Below the pieces are notes generated by a model, which saw nothing but the letters and a program-made list of their open reading frames with translations, was not told where the DNA came from and did not search any database. Below are positions 1-9,500 of a stretch of 32,075 bases of DNA, piece after piece (position 1 is the first letter of the stretch; every line of letters starts with the position of its first letter). This DNA is from Pelagophyceae sp. CCMP2097 (Eukaryota > Sar > Pelagophyceae). Position numbers and translations under genes: made by a program. Location of the stretch: positions 25,138 to 57,212 of the forward strand of contig MU657492.1 of the NCBI GenBank assembly GCA_026770575.1, given 5' to 3'.

Positions 1-491
1 CCTCGGTATCCTCTACGTAGAGGCATAAGTCGAGCCGCCAACCACCTACAAACACAAGGCCGAATTCTACTCAGGAATCTACTCGGGTTGACCGCCCGGT
101 CCCTAGGAATCTTACTCAGGAAATTACTCGGGTTGACCACCCGGCTAACCACACTCAGGTTTACTCAGGACGTGAGGACGACTTGCCTACTCAGGTTTCT
201 ACTCAGGTCAAGGGTCCTCGAATATGCGCAAGGGGGAAAAATAAAAAAACGTCTCAAATCTCGGCGCAAGAGAGCGCGCTGGCACCCCCTTGCCGCCCCG
301 AACGCCCCGCCGACCCCCGGGCATCAAACAGCGCCATATAATGAAGACCCAACGGACGACTCAACTGAAAACTCTCCATGGAGAAATTCTCCATATAAGG
401 AAAGCGGCCCCAAGTCGGGCAAGACTTTTAGCGAGGTAAGAGGCGCCTCGTCCGGACGGTCCACGTCGCATACTCGAGACTCGCATGTAGG
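1..491. other. Non-coding leader with TACTCAGG short repeats
   Basis: No convincing gene is seen in this stretch. Between about 65 and 210 the octamer TACTCAGG, or its variant TACTCGGG, recurs seven times or more. Twice the variant is followed by GGTTGACC and a CCCGG box. The end at 488-491 (GTAG) directly precedes the first transposase codons and could be a 3' splice site, since the transposase frame has a TAG just upstream. The repeats may be subterminal repeats of the host transposon that carries the DDE gene, but the transposon's own left end cannot be located. Confidence 0.4.
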
Positions 492-1650
492 TCATTCGGC
501 ACTTCATCGTCGGCGGCGACGAGACGGGCATGCTGGCAAGCAGCGGCAACGTCACGGTCATCGGCGACAAGGGGAAAAGAAAGCACGAGTCGAACAAAGA
601 CGACTCGCGCGTCTCGATCTCGATGTTCCGCCTCGGCTCCGCCGCCGGAACCACCGGCTCGACGGGCTTCATGATGAACAGCAAGAAGAAGAAGATGGGC
701 TTTACCGACGAGTTCCTAATGACGAACGGCGCCGCGCCTGCCTCGTCGCTCCACATGACGCCGACGGGATTTATGACCGAGGTGGCGTGGGTCGCCATGG
801 CGAAGCACCAGGTCGCGGGCATCCGCGCGATGCCGGTCATCTGCGACAACCCGGACTGGTGGGTGCCCCTGATCGTCGACGGCTTCGGGCCGCACGTGAG
901 CAGCGTGGACGCCATGAAGCTTTTCTTCAACGCCAAGATCATGTTGATCAAGGAGGAGGCCGACTCGTCGCACGTCAACCATACCTACGACCAGCTCGTG
1001 GCGAAGCGCGAGAAGGCGGGTTGCCGCGAGGTCCTGGAGACGCTGCGGCGGACGAGGGGCGTTACGAAAGGCGTCGTCGACCAGTGGGGCCTCGTACACG
1101 TCGGACTCGCCGTCGTGCGCGCCCGCCCGGCATCGGCATGGGCCGAGTTGTTCGCCAAGGTCAACCTCGACCCGCTGACGCGCGTGGGGTTCCCCGACTG
1201 GTGCATCAAAATCGGCCACTACACGCTGCTGCCGCCGTTCTGGCACGGCATGGAGCCCTCTGACAAACGGCGCGTCGTGCGCATTATCGATGCCCACGGC
1301 GATTTCACCGTCAACTGCGTTAAGGAGCTCTACACGCCGTGCCACGTCCCGTACAATGACATGCAGAACCCCCGCCTCTGCTACGAGGTGAGCCGACTCT
1401 GCCAGGGCAAGGTCCTTTGGGGCTGGAAGCCGGTCCTCCGGGACGTGCCGCTCTGTGATTCCATTATTATTAGTGATAGGTCGCAAAGGAGCACCCGAAG
1501 CACGTCGACAGGACGACGCCGCTCCCATCTGCGGTGACCATCGCGCTCGAGGCCGCCGAAGCGCCAGAGATGTTAAAGCCCGTCACGCACGGGATCGTCT
1601 CGTTCCAGCTGAAGCCGGAGGGCCCGCCACGCCGGACGCGCCTCGAAGCT
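492..1650 (+). pseudogene. DDE_1 superfamily (pogo/Tc1-mariner-like) transposase, frameshifted
   Basis: This is a transposase catalytic domain that would cut and join transposon ends in the nucleus. Three acidic positions lie in one frame. The first D is in GGDETGML (518-520), followed by the family-typical GDKGKRKHES and DDSRVSISMF. The second is in VDGFGPH (878-880) and the third in TYDQLVAK (989-991). Spacing between the second and third is 36 residues, as in pogo/Tigger-type DDE_1 enzymes. SSHVNHTYDQ corresponds to the family's S/THxxQPLD motif. The frame is open from 492 to 1537, then shifts near 1450 and again near 1640 before continuing as LKIEEIGALL. No DNA-binding HTH domain is visible upstream, so the N-terminus is missing or lies outside the window. 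The frameshifts mark it as decayed unless they are assembly errors. It lies just upstream of a Ulp1-like protease and may share one transposon with it. Confidence 0.7.
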
Positions 1651-2660
1651 GAAGATTGAGGAGATCGGCGCGCTCCTCGTCCGCTATTTCGCCCTCGCCG
1701 TGCCTAAAGGCGCCAATGAGGTGCACGTGAAGGCCCTCCAAGACGCTATCGAGGCCAACCCCGGCAGACGCGACGACGCATTTGGCGCCGTCGACGAGCT
1801 GCAGATCGACGAGACGCACAAAGTCGGCGAGTTCATCAAGGACGCCGGCCCCGACGCGCGCGCGGCATACGGCTGCGGCTTCGAGGCGGACGGCGTCGGC
1901 GTCGACACGGGCGACGTGTTTTCCGACGGCGGCCGCGACGCGGACGGTACGCTCGCAAAGGACGCCGGCCTCGACGCGCGCTCGCGCGGCGGCGGCTTGA
2001 AGGCGGACGACGAGCCACCCGCCGGCGACTTTGGCGCGGGCAAGCAGGGCGGCGTCGGCGTCGACGCGGGCGACGTGTTTTCCGACGGCGGCAACGACTC
2101 GGACGGTACGCTCTCAGAGGACGCCGGCCTCGACGCGCGCTCGCGCGGCGGCGGCTTGGAGGCGGACGACGAGCCACCCGCCGGCGACTTTGGCGCGGGC
2201 AAGCAGGGCGGCGTCGGCGTCGACGCGGGCGACGTGTTTTCCGACGGCGGCCGCGACGCGGACGGCAAGCTCTTTGAGGACGCCGGCCGCGACGCGCGCG
2301 CGCCACGTGGGCGCGGCCAAGGCGCGCGCGTGCCACGCGGCGGCGGCGTCGGCACGCGCGCGCCACGCGTCGGGGCCTCGGCGCGTGCGACGATCTGGAT
2401 GAAAGCGGAGACGACGAAGACGAGACGACGTTGCTGCTGGAGGGCGAGATTTTTAAAGACGCATGCCCACCTGGGTCGCTCCTGGGAGCAGGCGTCGTGT
2501 TCCACGCTGCTTATGGGGCCGTAGGGCGCGGCACGATTACGGCGGAGCCTTCGGGGCGCCTCTTGCGAGGACAACACAAGATCGACATTTATACCGTCAA
2601 AGTCGGCGCGCGTGCTGCGCGCCAAGTCGAGCTGTCCGCACAAGGTATGGCGTGGCGTGG
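1649..2660 (+). pseudogene. Acidic repeat-rich region downstream of transposase
   Basis: The transposase frame resumes at 1649 and stays open to 2522. It gives a short ordered segment (KIEEIGALLVRYFALAVPKG) and then Gly/Asp/Ala-rich repeats containing GDVFSDGG. Around 2385 the sensible frame shifts by one: the other frame reads acidic DLDESGDDEDETTLLLEGE and continues without a stop to about 2640. I do not recognise a domain. It could be the C-terminus of the transposase or a linker to the protease that follows. The low-complexity content and frameshift argue for a decayed or fast-changing sequence. Confidence 0.45.
1913..2389 (+). repeat. 159-bp tandem repeat (53 codons), two full copies plus a partial
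   Basis: The block starting GACGTGTTTTCCGACGGCGG recurs at 1913, 2072 and 2231, exactly 159 bp apart. That is a multiple of three, so the repeat stays in frame and encodes copies of a GDVFSDGG plus ADDEPPAGDFGAGKQ unit. The first two copies are nearly identical and the third diverges into GC-rich sequence. Recent in-frame duplication is the simplest explanation. Confidence 0.85.
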
Positions 2661-3198
2661 TGTATTGTTGGGGCGGACAAGACGGGCGCCGTGGACGGCG
2701 CCGGCGACATGGGCGTCTCGGTCGGCCACGCCGCGGGCAACGCTGTCGACTGCGGCCTCGGCGCGCCCGTGCGGGACAACGGCGGCCAAGACACGCGCGC
2801 CGCTGTCCCGGGCAGTGGTACCGGTGCGCTGCTCGAGGCGCGATACGTAACGGCCCTCGCCGAGGCGGGCCGCTGCAAGGACCCTTTGACGGCCGCCGAG
2901 AATTATGGCGTGTCCGCGGCGCTGAGCGCGGCGCCGGGAGCCGTAGTCTCCGACGGCTTCAACGCCGAGGACGGGCAAGCACGCGGCGCGCCTCAACCCG
3001 GGCGGCTGGCTCGTCGACGAGGTCGTCAACTTTTACATGGCGCTGCTGCAGGACCGCGACGACCGCCGCTGCGCGGCCGACCCGACGTTGAAGCCCTGCT
3101 ACGTCTCCAACTCGTTTTTCCTCGCCAAGCTCATGGGCCCCGACGCGCAGTCGTACTCGTACGCCGGCGTGCGGCGATGGTCGGGCAAGGTCAACTAC
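2660..3198 (+). pseudogene. Ulp1/SENP-type SUMO protease, 5' part (interrupted by E1)
   Basis: C48-family cysteine proteases cut SUMO precursors or SUMO conjugates. This segment carries the N-terminal part of the catalytic domain. GGWLVDEVVNFYMALL (about 3008-3050) matches the WLNDEVINFYM motif, followed by CYVSNSFFLAKLM and YAGVRRWSGKVN (the GVRRW substrate-groove motif). The sensible frame shifts near 2978, because upstream residues (2660-2975) are read in another frame. Coding stops abruptly at 3198 where the terminal repeat of E1 begins. The remaining domain resumes at 22052. The two halves together fit the usual length of about 200 residues for this domain. The preceding DDE gene suggests the protease was cargo of a transposon rather than a housekeeping gene, but that is inference. 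Confidence 0.8.
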
Positions 3199-3470
3199 GG
3201 TAACTCAATATTATCACGTTTGGTTCATTGGGGGTTCATTGGGGATGTACTAAACACGACAATACCCCAAACGCGACAATGCCCGAAACGCGACATGCCT
3301 CTAAACACGACATGCGGGCGGCCACTGAACCCAATCAGATACCCTAAACACGACATGCGGGCAACCACTGAACCCAATCAGATACCCTAAACACGACATG
3401 CGGGCGACCACAGAACGAACACAGAACGAACACAGAACAAAAATGTCCCCAAATCACAAACAGGCAAGGG
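3199..3470. repeat. E1 left terminal tandem-repeat zone
   Basis: After the terminal GGTAACTC, the sequence contains several AACACGAC or AACGCGAC words. It then has about two and a half copies of a 43-bp unit (ACACGACATGCGGGC, CCACTGAACC, CAATCAGATACC), then CGAACACAGAA repeated three times and a run of G. The same zone appears inverted at 21820-22047 and at both ends of E2 (25620-25880 and 28825-29249), with different repeat numbers. It is more GC-rich than the adjacent AT-rich arm. Confidence 0.85.
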
Positions 3471-3504
3471 GGGTATTGCCATCTTATCGTCATTTTGAAA
3501 AACG

Positions 3505-4417
3505 TTATCGTGATATTTGACAGTTATATTTGGGGGCTGATAGTAACCAGTGGTTATCGTGATTTTTAAAAAGTGGCGAGTTGCATATAATGACATTTTC
3601 CTTATAGAGTATATCCATTATATGCAATTCGCCACTTTTTTTTAGTTAATTGGAGTTTCTTTGAGTTATGGAATATTTTTTCCTTCATTGCCCCCACGAG
3701 AATAAGTCTTATCGTGATATTTGGCAATTATATTTGGGGGCTGATAGTAACCAGTGGTTATCGGGATTTTCAAAAATTGGCGAATCGCATATAATGGATA
3801 TTCTCTATAAGAAAAAAGTCATTATATGCGATTCGCCACCTTTTCAAGTTTATTGGAGTTTCTTTGAGTTATGGAATATTTCTTCTGTTCATTTGCCCCG
3901 AGGAGTACTAAATGCTTGAAAATAATTAAAATATAGAATATATTATCGTGATATTTGGCAGTTATATTTGGGGGCTGATAGTAATCCGTGGTTATCGTGA
4001 TTTTCAAAAGTGGCGAATCGCATATAATGACTTTTTTCTTATAGAGTATATCCATTATATGCGATTCGCCACCTTTTCAAGTTTCTTAGTTTCTATGAGT
4101 TATGGAATATTTCTTCTGTTCATTGCCCTCGCGACTATTGAATGCTTGAATATAATTTGAATATATAATAAATTATCGTGATATTTGACAGTTATATTTG
4201 GGGGCGGATAGTAACCCGGGGTTATCGTGATTTTCAAAAAGTGGCGAATCGCATATCATGACTTTTTCTTATAGAGAATATCCATTAAATGCAATTCGCC
4301 ACCTTTTCAAGATTCTAAGTTTCTATTAGAGCATTCAGAGTGTCGAGACATTTCTTCCTGTTCATTGCCCCCGGGAGTTTAAAATGCTTAAATATAATTT
4401 AAATATAATATTATATA
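3505..4417. repeat. E1 left arm: four hairpin-bearing tandem units
   Basis: Four units of about 205-245 bp start near 3505, 3709, 3943 and 4171. Each begins TATCGTGATATTTG, contains TTATATTTGGGGGC, then a 62-63-bp hairpin (3573-3635, 3778-3839, 4010-4072, 4241-4302), and ends with GAGTTATGGAATATTTCTTC and a TTCATTGCCCC box. Hairpin arms are GTGGCGAATCGCATATAATG and its complement around a loop of about 23 nt. The loop lies in one orientation in hairpins 1, 3 and 4 and is inverted in hairpin 2. Possible roles are replication origin, terminal resolution or packaging; none can be proven from sequence. Confidence 0.85.
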
Positions 4418-4552
4418 ATGGAAGCGATCGAACCTGTTACTGTGAAAAAACGAGGACGCCCGTTAAAAACCACGGAAAGCAAACTTTTAAAACGAAAATT
4501 ATCAAACCATAAGTATTATGTCATGTTGAAAGAAGCGAAAGAATTAATTTAA
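4418..4552 (+). CDS. Small AT-hook protein (44 aa)
   Basis: This intact 44-residue frame starts MEAIEPVTVKKRGRPLK. KKRGRP is the core of an AT-hook, which binds the minor groove of AT-rich DNA, and the rest is lysine-rich (KLLKRKLSNHKYY). It is the first gene inside the left hairpin arm and lies about 260 bp before the primase. Homologues sit in the same place in E2 (26925) and in a third AT-rich fragment (24993), so it is a stable part of this element family. A role in binding the AT-rich arms or origin is plausible but inferred. The start is the first ATG and follows an AT-only leader. Confidence 0.6.
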   Translation: MEAIEPVTVKKRGRPLKTTESKLLKRKLSNHKYYVMLKEAKELI

Positions 4553-4583
4553 AAAATAATAAATAAACCATTTTAAATAAAAA

Positions 4584-4646
4584 ATGCTACCTATATTGGT
4601 ATTTGGTATAAAACGGGTTAAGCAGAAAATTATTATATTATATTAA
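4584..4646 (+). CDS. Tiny 20-aa reading frame conserved in E2
   Basis: This 20-codon frame (MLPILVFGIKRVKQKIIILY) lies between the AT-hook gene and the primase. E2 has a frame of the same length at 27092-27154 with scattered substitutions but no stop. I recognise no function. It may be a real micro-peptide, an upstream ORF, or what is left of the primase leader. Confidence 0.25.
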   Translation: MLPILVFGIKRVKQKIIILY

Positions 4647-4680
4647 CTATGGTTAAGACTTGCATATTTGTATAACATTC

Positions 4681-5600
4681 ATGGTTTTAAAACGACAATG
4701 GGGATGGCGGTTCAATAAAAGATGCCATAAACATGCAGGCAGTTGACGAGATTATAATTCATTAACAAACAAACAAAAATGGACGTCTAAAGACATCAAT
4801 GAATCCTGAAAAATACTTAAACATAATAAGTAAAAACAGCGGATGTTTTAAAGTGATACACAGCTATCCGCATAGGGCTTATTTTGATATTGACAAAGAA
4901 TGTTAAACTGATTCGAAATTTTTAGAAAATATTTAAAAAAATCTGAAAATTCGTAAATGCCCACATGGCGATAAGCGGATCGGTTACATCTGATAAAATA
5001 AGTTTCCATATTGTACTTTCCCTTATTTGATACACAATCAAGAAGAACATATGAGAAGAGTTCCTTCGATTGGAAGGTTTATAATATAAATCAAAATATA
5101 AAGTCTATCAATCAGATTAAATTTGATGGAAGGGTGCAGGAGAAAATTGAAGAGTATAATATTAATAAACATCTAATATAGTGCTTTTTGGATCCATATC
5201 CGTTAAAGTTGCCATCGAGTGATGAAGATGTGCAACACGATATTGACAAGGAACACAGCTTACGATTTGTCTTTATTACTCAAACTGAAACAAACGCGCC
5301 CGAATTCATTAGATTATGATAATATAAAGCCAGAAGGCGTTCTATGTTTGATGCCGCTTAATCCTCACGAGTATCATCACGATCACACCCATTTAATGGC
5401 GCGATTCTGTTACAATCATAATATAACTTATGTTTCTTTTCTAAAATGGTAAGAAAAGGAACACGAAGACTTATCAACAAGCGCCTTAATACAGAAAAAA
5501 TGGGAGACAGCATAGGGAAAACTTAAAGAATTCCCAATGGAATCACCAATCCTTCGAAAAATGGGGGAAAATTATGCTACTTTAACCCCCACTTAAGTCA
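4681..5600 (+). pseudogene. AEP (archaeo-eukaryotic) primase domain, decayed
   Basis: This is the replication primase of the element. The first reading segment starts MVLKRQWGWRFN at 4681. The catalytic motif I is read as HRAYFDID, with the DxD aspartates at 4886-4888 and 4892-4894. Motif II and III equivalents are broken here but readable in E2 (SVTSDKTSFHI and VYNINRNVKSINQ). A downstream segment (5219-5452) gives LNPHEYHHDHTHLMARFCYN, the C-terminal part that links to the helicase. Lesions include an in-frame TGA at 4744-4746 shared with E2, a TAA just after the DxD motif, several frameshifts, and a deletion of about 34 bp near 5050 that E2 lacks. The gene is dead, and on the same strand as the helicase that follows. 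Confidence 0.65.
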
Positions 5601-5639
5601 GAATATTTATTATAAACGTTTCAAACAGACTTTTGACTT

Positions 5640-7250
5640 CGAAAAAAAAAGGATATTGTAAAGGTCGATACACTTAGCCAGAAAATATTTGCCACCCTCC
5701 ATAAAACGATTAGGATCAACACAGGGATTGGTTCAGTTAAAACAGCACACAATGTTAATTATTTGAAGAAGAAGAAAAAATGAACGAAGACCTCTTTATG
5801 GATTGCACAGAATAAAGCTCTTGGTGCGAATACATTGATGAGGCTCAAAGTCGACGGAATTGATGTAAGTCATTATTATGATTTTCCCGCATCTTTAAAA
5901 AAATCAGTGTTCTAACACAGCAAAAAAACATGAAAATTGTCGCGAATAGTCTCCTTTTTTTTAACAAAAACGAAACTGTTAATTTGGATGAGATCGAAAC
6001 AGTTGTCGACAAATTCGCTGGTGTATTCATTGAAAACAAAGCAGGTTTTTATTTTATTTTATAATTGTCATAAAAAATAAAGAAAACAATTCTGCTAGAT
6101 TCGCTTTTAACAAGTAAAACTACAAGTCTATTTAAAAATATACAACCCCATAGTTCTGTTTTAATTATTAAGCGTATAGTTGAGGAATCCACTCTAAAAA
6201 TAAACTTTGTCATTGATCAAAATCGAATGATCTAGAAAATAGTTGATGACTTAGGACATGAGAAAAAAACTTCATATCCATAGTCTAAAAAACGAAATAT
6301 CAATGGCATCCCATTACGAGATGAATCAAAAGGAAGCCTTTAAAAAATACAAATATTAAAACGCAGATATAGACGATACCAAAAAAAAGGTTTACAGTAT
6401 GTTAATGAATTTTGAGAAAACGTCGATTTTGTAAAAACAAACAGTTATCCTAACGTGCGGGATCAATTACGATTTAAAAATTGTAAAGAAGACATATTTC
6501 TTTGTTGCATCCTTTTTAAAATCAAGGGACATCATATCCTACAAGTATATTATCGTTGTTGCATATTGACTTCCAATGAAATCAATATCTGCTTCATTTT
6601 AAAGTGTGCATCTACCGAAACATTGGAACTGGATTCAATCTTATGTACGATTTATGACAAATTAATACATTCGTTTTTAATAGAAAATAATTTACCGCTT
6701 AGAAAGACTTTCAAACTAATTGCAACAAAGGCACGTAAAAATAAACAAAATGCAAATTAGGGATAACAAAGGATTTCGAGATCGAGGTAAATGATATGTA
6801 AAAAAAATGTTATAACATCGTAAGTTACCAAAACGTAAAAGATATTGAGGAGTGGAAGGTTGATATTATTGGACAAAAAATGTTCGCATGAGAGGCTACA
6901 ATGATCAAAAAAAAATGAGATTAGAATATTATTTTTAAAATCATTTTGAGCACCCTGAGAAGTTTAAGACTGATTTGGAAGAAGCGTGGGATAATAACCA
7001 GCTCGTGACATTTTACGATTAACTTCGTGATTTAAAAAAGTGAGAAATATGATTTTTCACAAGATTACAGAACATAAATAGATATAAATACTATAAGGAT
7101 ATTCCCCATTGATATTTAATTGACTGATGAAATCAAAAAGAAAATCATCGAAACATTTAATTAAAAATTTTTAAACCTGAATTTCGGGAAAATTATATTA
7201 TTGAAGGAGGTGTATTATACACACTTTTTAAAAAAATATTTTTTAAAAAC
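5640..7250 (+). pseudogene. UL9-like (origin-binding) superfamily 2 helicase, decayed
   Basis: This follows the primase and may have been fused to it. A P-loop-like segment reads TGIGSVKTAHNVNYL at about 5721-5760. It matches the GxGSGKT Walker A of UL9/origin-binding helicases except that the second-last glycine is valine (codon 5736-5738). Further fragments are KALGANTLMRLKVDGIDVSH, NMKIVANSLLFFNKNETVNL, VILTCGINYDLK (about 6443-6478, resembling the late helicase motif before the arginine finger) and the frame 6455-6757 containing ILQVYYRCCILTSNEIN. The last recognisable part is FKTDLEEAWDNNQLVTFYD near 6960-7020. Many stops and frameshifts are present. The pairing of AEP primase with UL9-like helicase is known in several large DNA virus lineages. 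Confidence 0.55.
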
Positions 7251-8170
7251 TGGTTATTCTGAGGTGGACCAAAATCATTGTACATTTGAGGTAGACCAAA
7301 ATGTAACTTTGAGGTTTAATTTAATGAAAAAATAAATCAAAATAGAAATTTTGATTTCATAAAGAGTTGAAAACTGGACATGTACATAAACATGATGTCT
7401 TGTTTCGTATTAAGGATAAATATATATATATAATTATATGATGCTTTAAGTAAAAACGAAATACAATTTGCGGCAATCAAATATTGAAAGACAATTAAGA
7501 AGGCTTTTTAACGGTATTACAGAGCCTAATGTAAAATACAGCACTTTGATATCAAATTACCTTAAAGAACTGGCGGATGATATGTCATAACAACCGATTA
7601 TACGCTACACAACAGGACGAAAACCACGAGCAAAAAAACACAAAAACCAATGAAGGAAAAGAAAGATAAAAATCCTGAAATTCCTGAACCTGAAAAAGAA
7701 AGAATCCCGATCTCATAAAACTTTTGTCATAAACTGAATTCCTAAACATTATAAGAACAATTGTATTTTAAAAACAAATCAAAAGTTTAACGGACTATGA
7801 ATAAAAATCAGCATTTTTTCCGAAAACATAAAACGCCTAAAAAAATTAAAACATTTTTGATTATCATAATCTTTTATATCAAGAATAACAATGATGTACT
7901 CATAACGTAAAGAATTAGAAAATCGAGAATTTCGAAAAATAACAAAATAATGAACAACCATCGAAAATTTCTAAATCAGATTTAATAAAGCCAATTTCTG
8001 TACAATACCGCAACAAAACGATTTCCATTACCCAGATTTAAAATGAGTATTTCCGATGTTTAAGAGGCAATTATAACTATGAATCTATATCGATTGAATG
8101 TTTTTTTTATAAAAAAAAATATTGATTTGAATCACCAAAAATAACGAAAGGTATTAGTTTTATAAAAAGA
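7250..8170. other. AT-rich decayed region, no recognised gene
   Basis: Two near-copies of TTGAGGTAGACCAAAAT lie at 7258-7305. A short open stretch at about 7470-7590 reads RLFNGITEPNVKYSTLISNY, followed by a lysine-rich segment (KEKKDKNPEIPEPEKERIP, about 7650-7718) in another frame. Stops are frequent in all frames. It probably holds remains of one or two small genes downstream of the helicase. Confidence 0.4.
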
Positions 8171-8401
8171 ATGTCATCACGATACAACAACACAAAACAG
8201 CATCATACCATTGACCAATTGTCGGTCGACTTGATAAAAAAAAGTTTGGGAGTTGATTCGTCTAAATATTACTTTGAATCCATGGAATGTGTTGTTTTGA
8301 AAGATAACCCAAATGGACATAAGCGTTTCGAGCTTTTTTTTAAAGGTGGTTTCCAAAAAAAAATCAATGATATTCGTAAAGTTTTCATATCATTTGCTTA
8401 A
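8171..8401 (+). CDS. Hypothetical protein, 76 aa (possibly truncated)
   Basis: An open frame from ATG with MSSRYNNTKQHHTIDQLSVD, then a hydrophilic body ending in FQKKINDIRKVFISFA. I recognise no domain, membrane segment or catalytic motif. The stop at 8399-8401 is followed by an open in-frame stretch (SIDEQI), so the protein may once have been longer. It lies in the unknown middle section of E1 on the same strand as the replication genes. Confidence 0.35.
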   Translation: MSSRYNNTKQHHTIDQLSVDLIKKSLGVDSSKYYFESMECVVLKDNPNGHKRFELFFKGGFQKKINDIRKVFISFA

Positions 8402-8593
8402 TCAATTGACGAGCAAATCTAAATTGCCCTTGACATAAAGCATTTAGTGCGAGTTGCAATTCAATATAAAAAGCGGTCTGCTATTCCAGTTGAATAAATA
8501 AAAATTATTATTATTTATATAAAAAATGTAAATTATGAAAAATACATGCCTTTAACTTTGAAACAAATTAAAAAAAATTAAATTATTTTTTGA

Positions 8594-9035
8594 ATAGAAT
8601 ATGGTGCTTTTATTGTTTGTTTTGATAATCCTTCCGAACGGATTTCACCATCGTCATTCCCGTTTAACATTGATTGTATCGCTCTAATCTCAAATCAATT
8701 GTTTCTCACAGACTGTCAATCAATTTCGGTCATCATCAAAATTTTCAGTAATAATATGAAAAGAATTGAAATGTTTCATTCTGAATACATGCCAAATATC
8801 ACATTGAATGATTATAAAGAATTAATCAAGATTATATAAACAAATACAGGTGATTTTTTCTCGTTATAACAATGGAGACTCCGGGAAAATGATTACAGTA
8901 TCTTTTTTGCAGAAAATGGTAAAAAGTTTATATACAGATGATACTAATGGAAAGAAACAGATACAACCACGCGGAGATGTTGGAACTTTTACTTTATTTA
9001 AATTTTTAAAATTAAAGAAAAAAAATAAATCGTGA
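8594..9035 (+). pseudogene. Unknown gene with one frameshift
   Basis: Frame 8594-8839 is open for 81 codons without an ATG (YGAFIVCFDNPSERISPSSF and onward, ending TLNDYKELIKII). A second frame takes over at 8850-9035 (FSRYNNGDSGKMITVSFLQK, ending in a lysine-rich tail). The two read as one gene split by a frameshift near 8840. I do not recognise the family. Hydrophobic and charged residues alternate as in a globular protein. Confidence 0.35.
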
Positions 9036-9037
9036 AT

Positions 9038-9500
9038 ATGAATAGCATGGGCGATTCGTTAACTAGCCTGAAACAGTTTAACAAAAACCAAGCAAACCGA
9101 GGGTTTTAGAAAGACCAGTCAAGGATAATTCTGACCACACTGATGTTAATTTTAATTGACAAAACAATACGCATATGAACCAACCTTTTTTGATGAAAAT
9201 ACAGAAAATACAGAAAATTATGAAAATCATGAAAACACTGAAGAATTAGAAAGGGCTGGGATGACTCCTTTCGAAGCTTAAAACAACAAAAGTAAATACT
9301 TTTATGCGATAATGGAAGATCTAAAGAAAAATTCCGTCAATCTTGCAATAAGTCGCCAAAAATATGATAAAGGAAAGAAAATCACATTGATCATATCGAT
9401 AAGAAAGTAAATAAATTCTCAAGAAAATAATCCCATTTTTCCTAATGATGAAGAAATTTTTATACTCTTTGAGTATATGTTGAAAACACATCATTGTTTC
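9038..9500 (+). pseudogene. Unknown Asn/Glu-rich gene remnant
   Basis: Starting MNSMGDSLTSLKQFNKNQAN at 9038, this reads through several stops. It contains a low-complexity Asn/Glu run (about 9205-9260, from direct repeats of GAAAATAC-like words), then MEDLKKNSVNLAISRQKYDK at about 9311, and ends around NDEEIFILFEYMLKTHHC (9440-9500). No family is recognised. It appears to converge with a minus-strand gene at 9460-9798. Confidence 0.3.

Noticed and set aside
88..1263. A 391-codon frame overlapping the transposase
   Set aside because: It is a frame-shifted shadow of the DDE gene; the motifs DETGML, DGFGPH and YDQLVAK all lie in the other frame.
3260..3440. Regular repeats at the element ends as a CRISPR-like array
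   Set aside because: Units touch each other without unique spacers, repeat lengths vary, and the context is eukaryotic.
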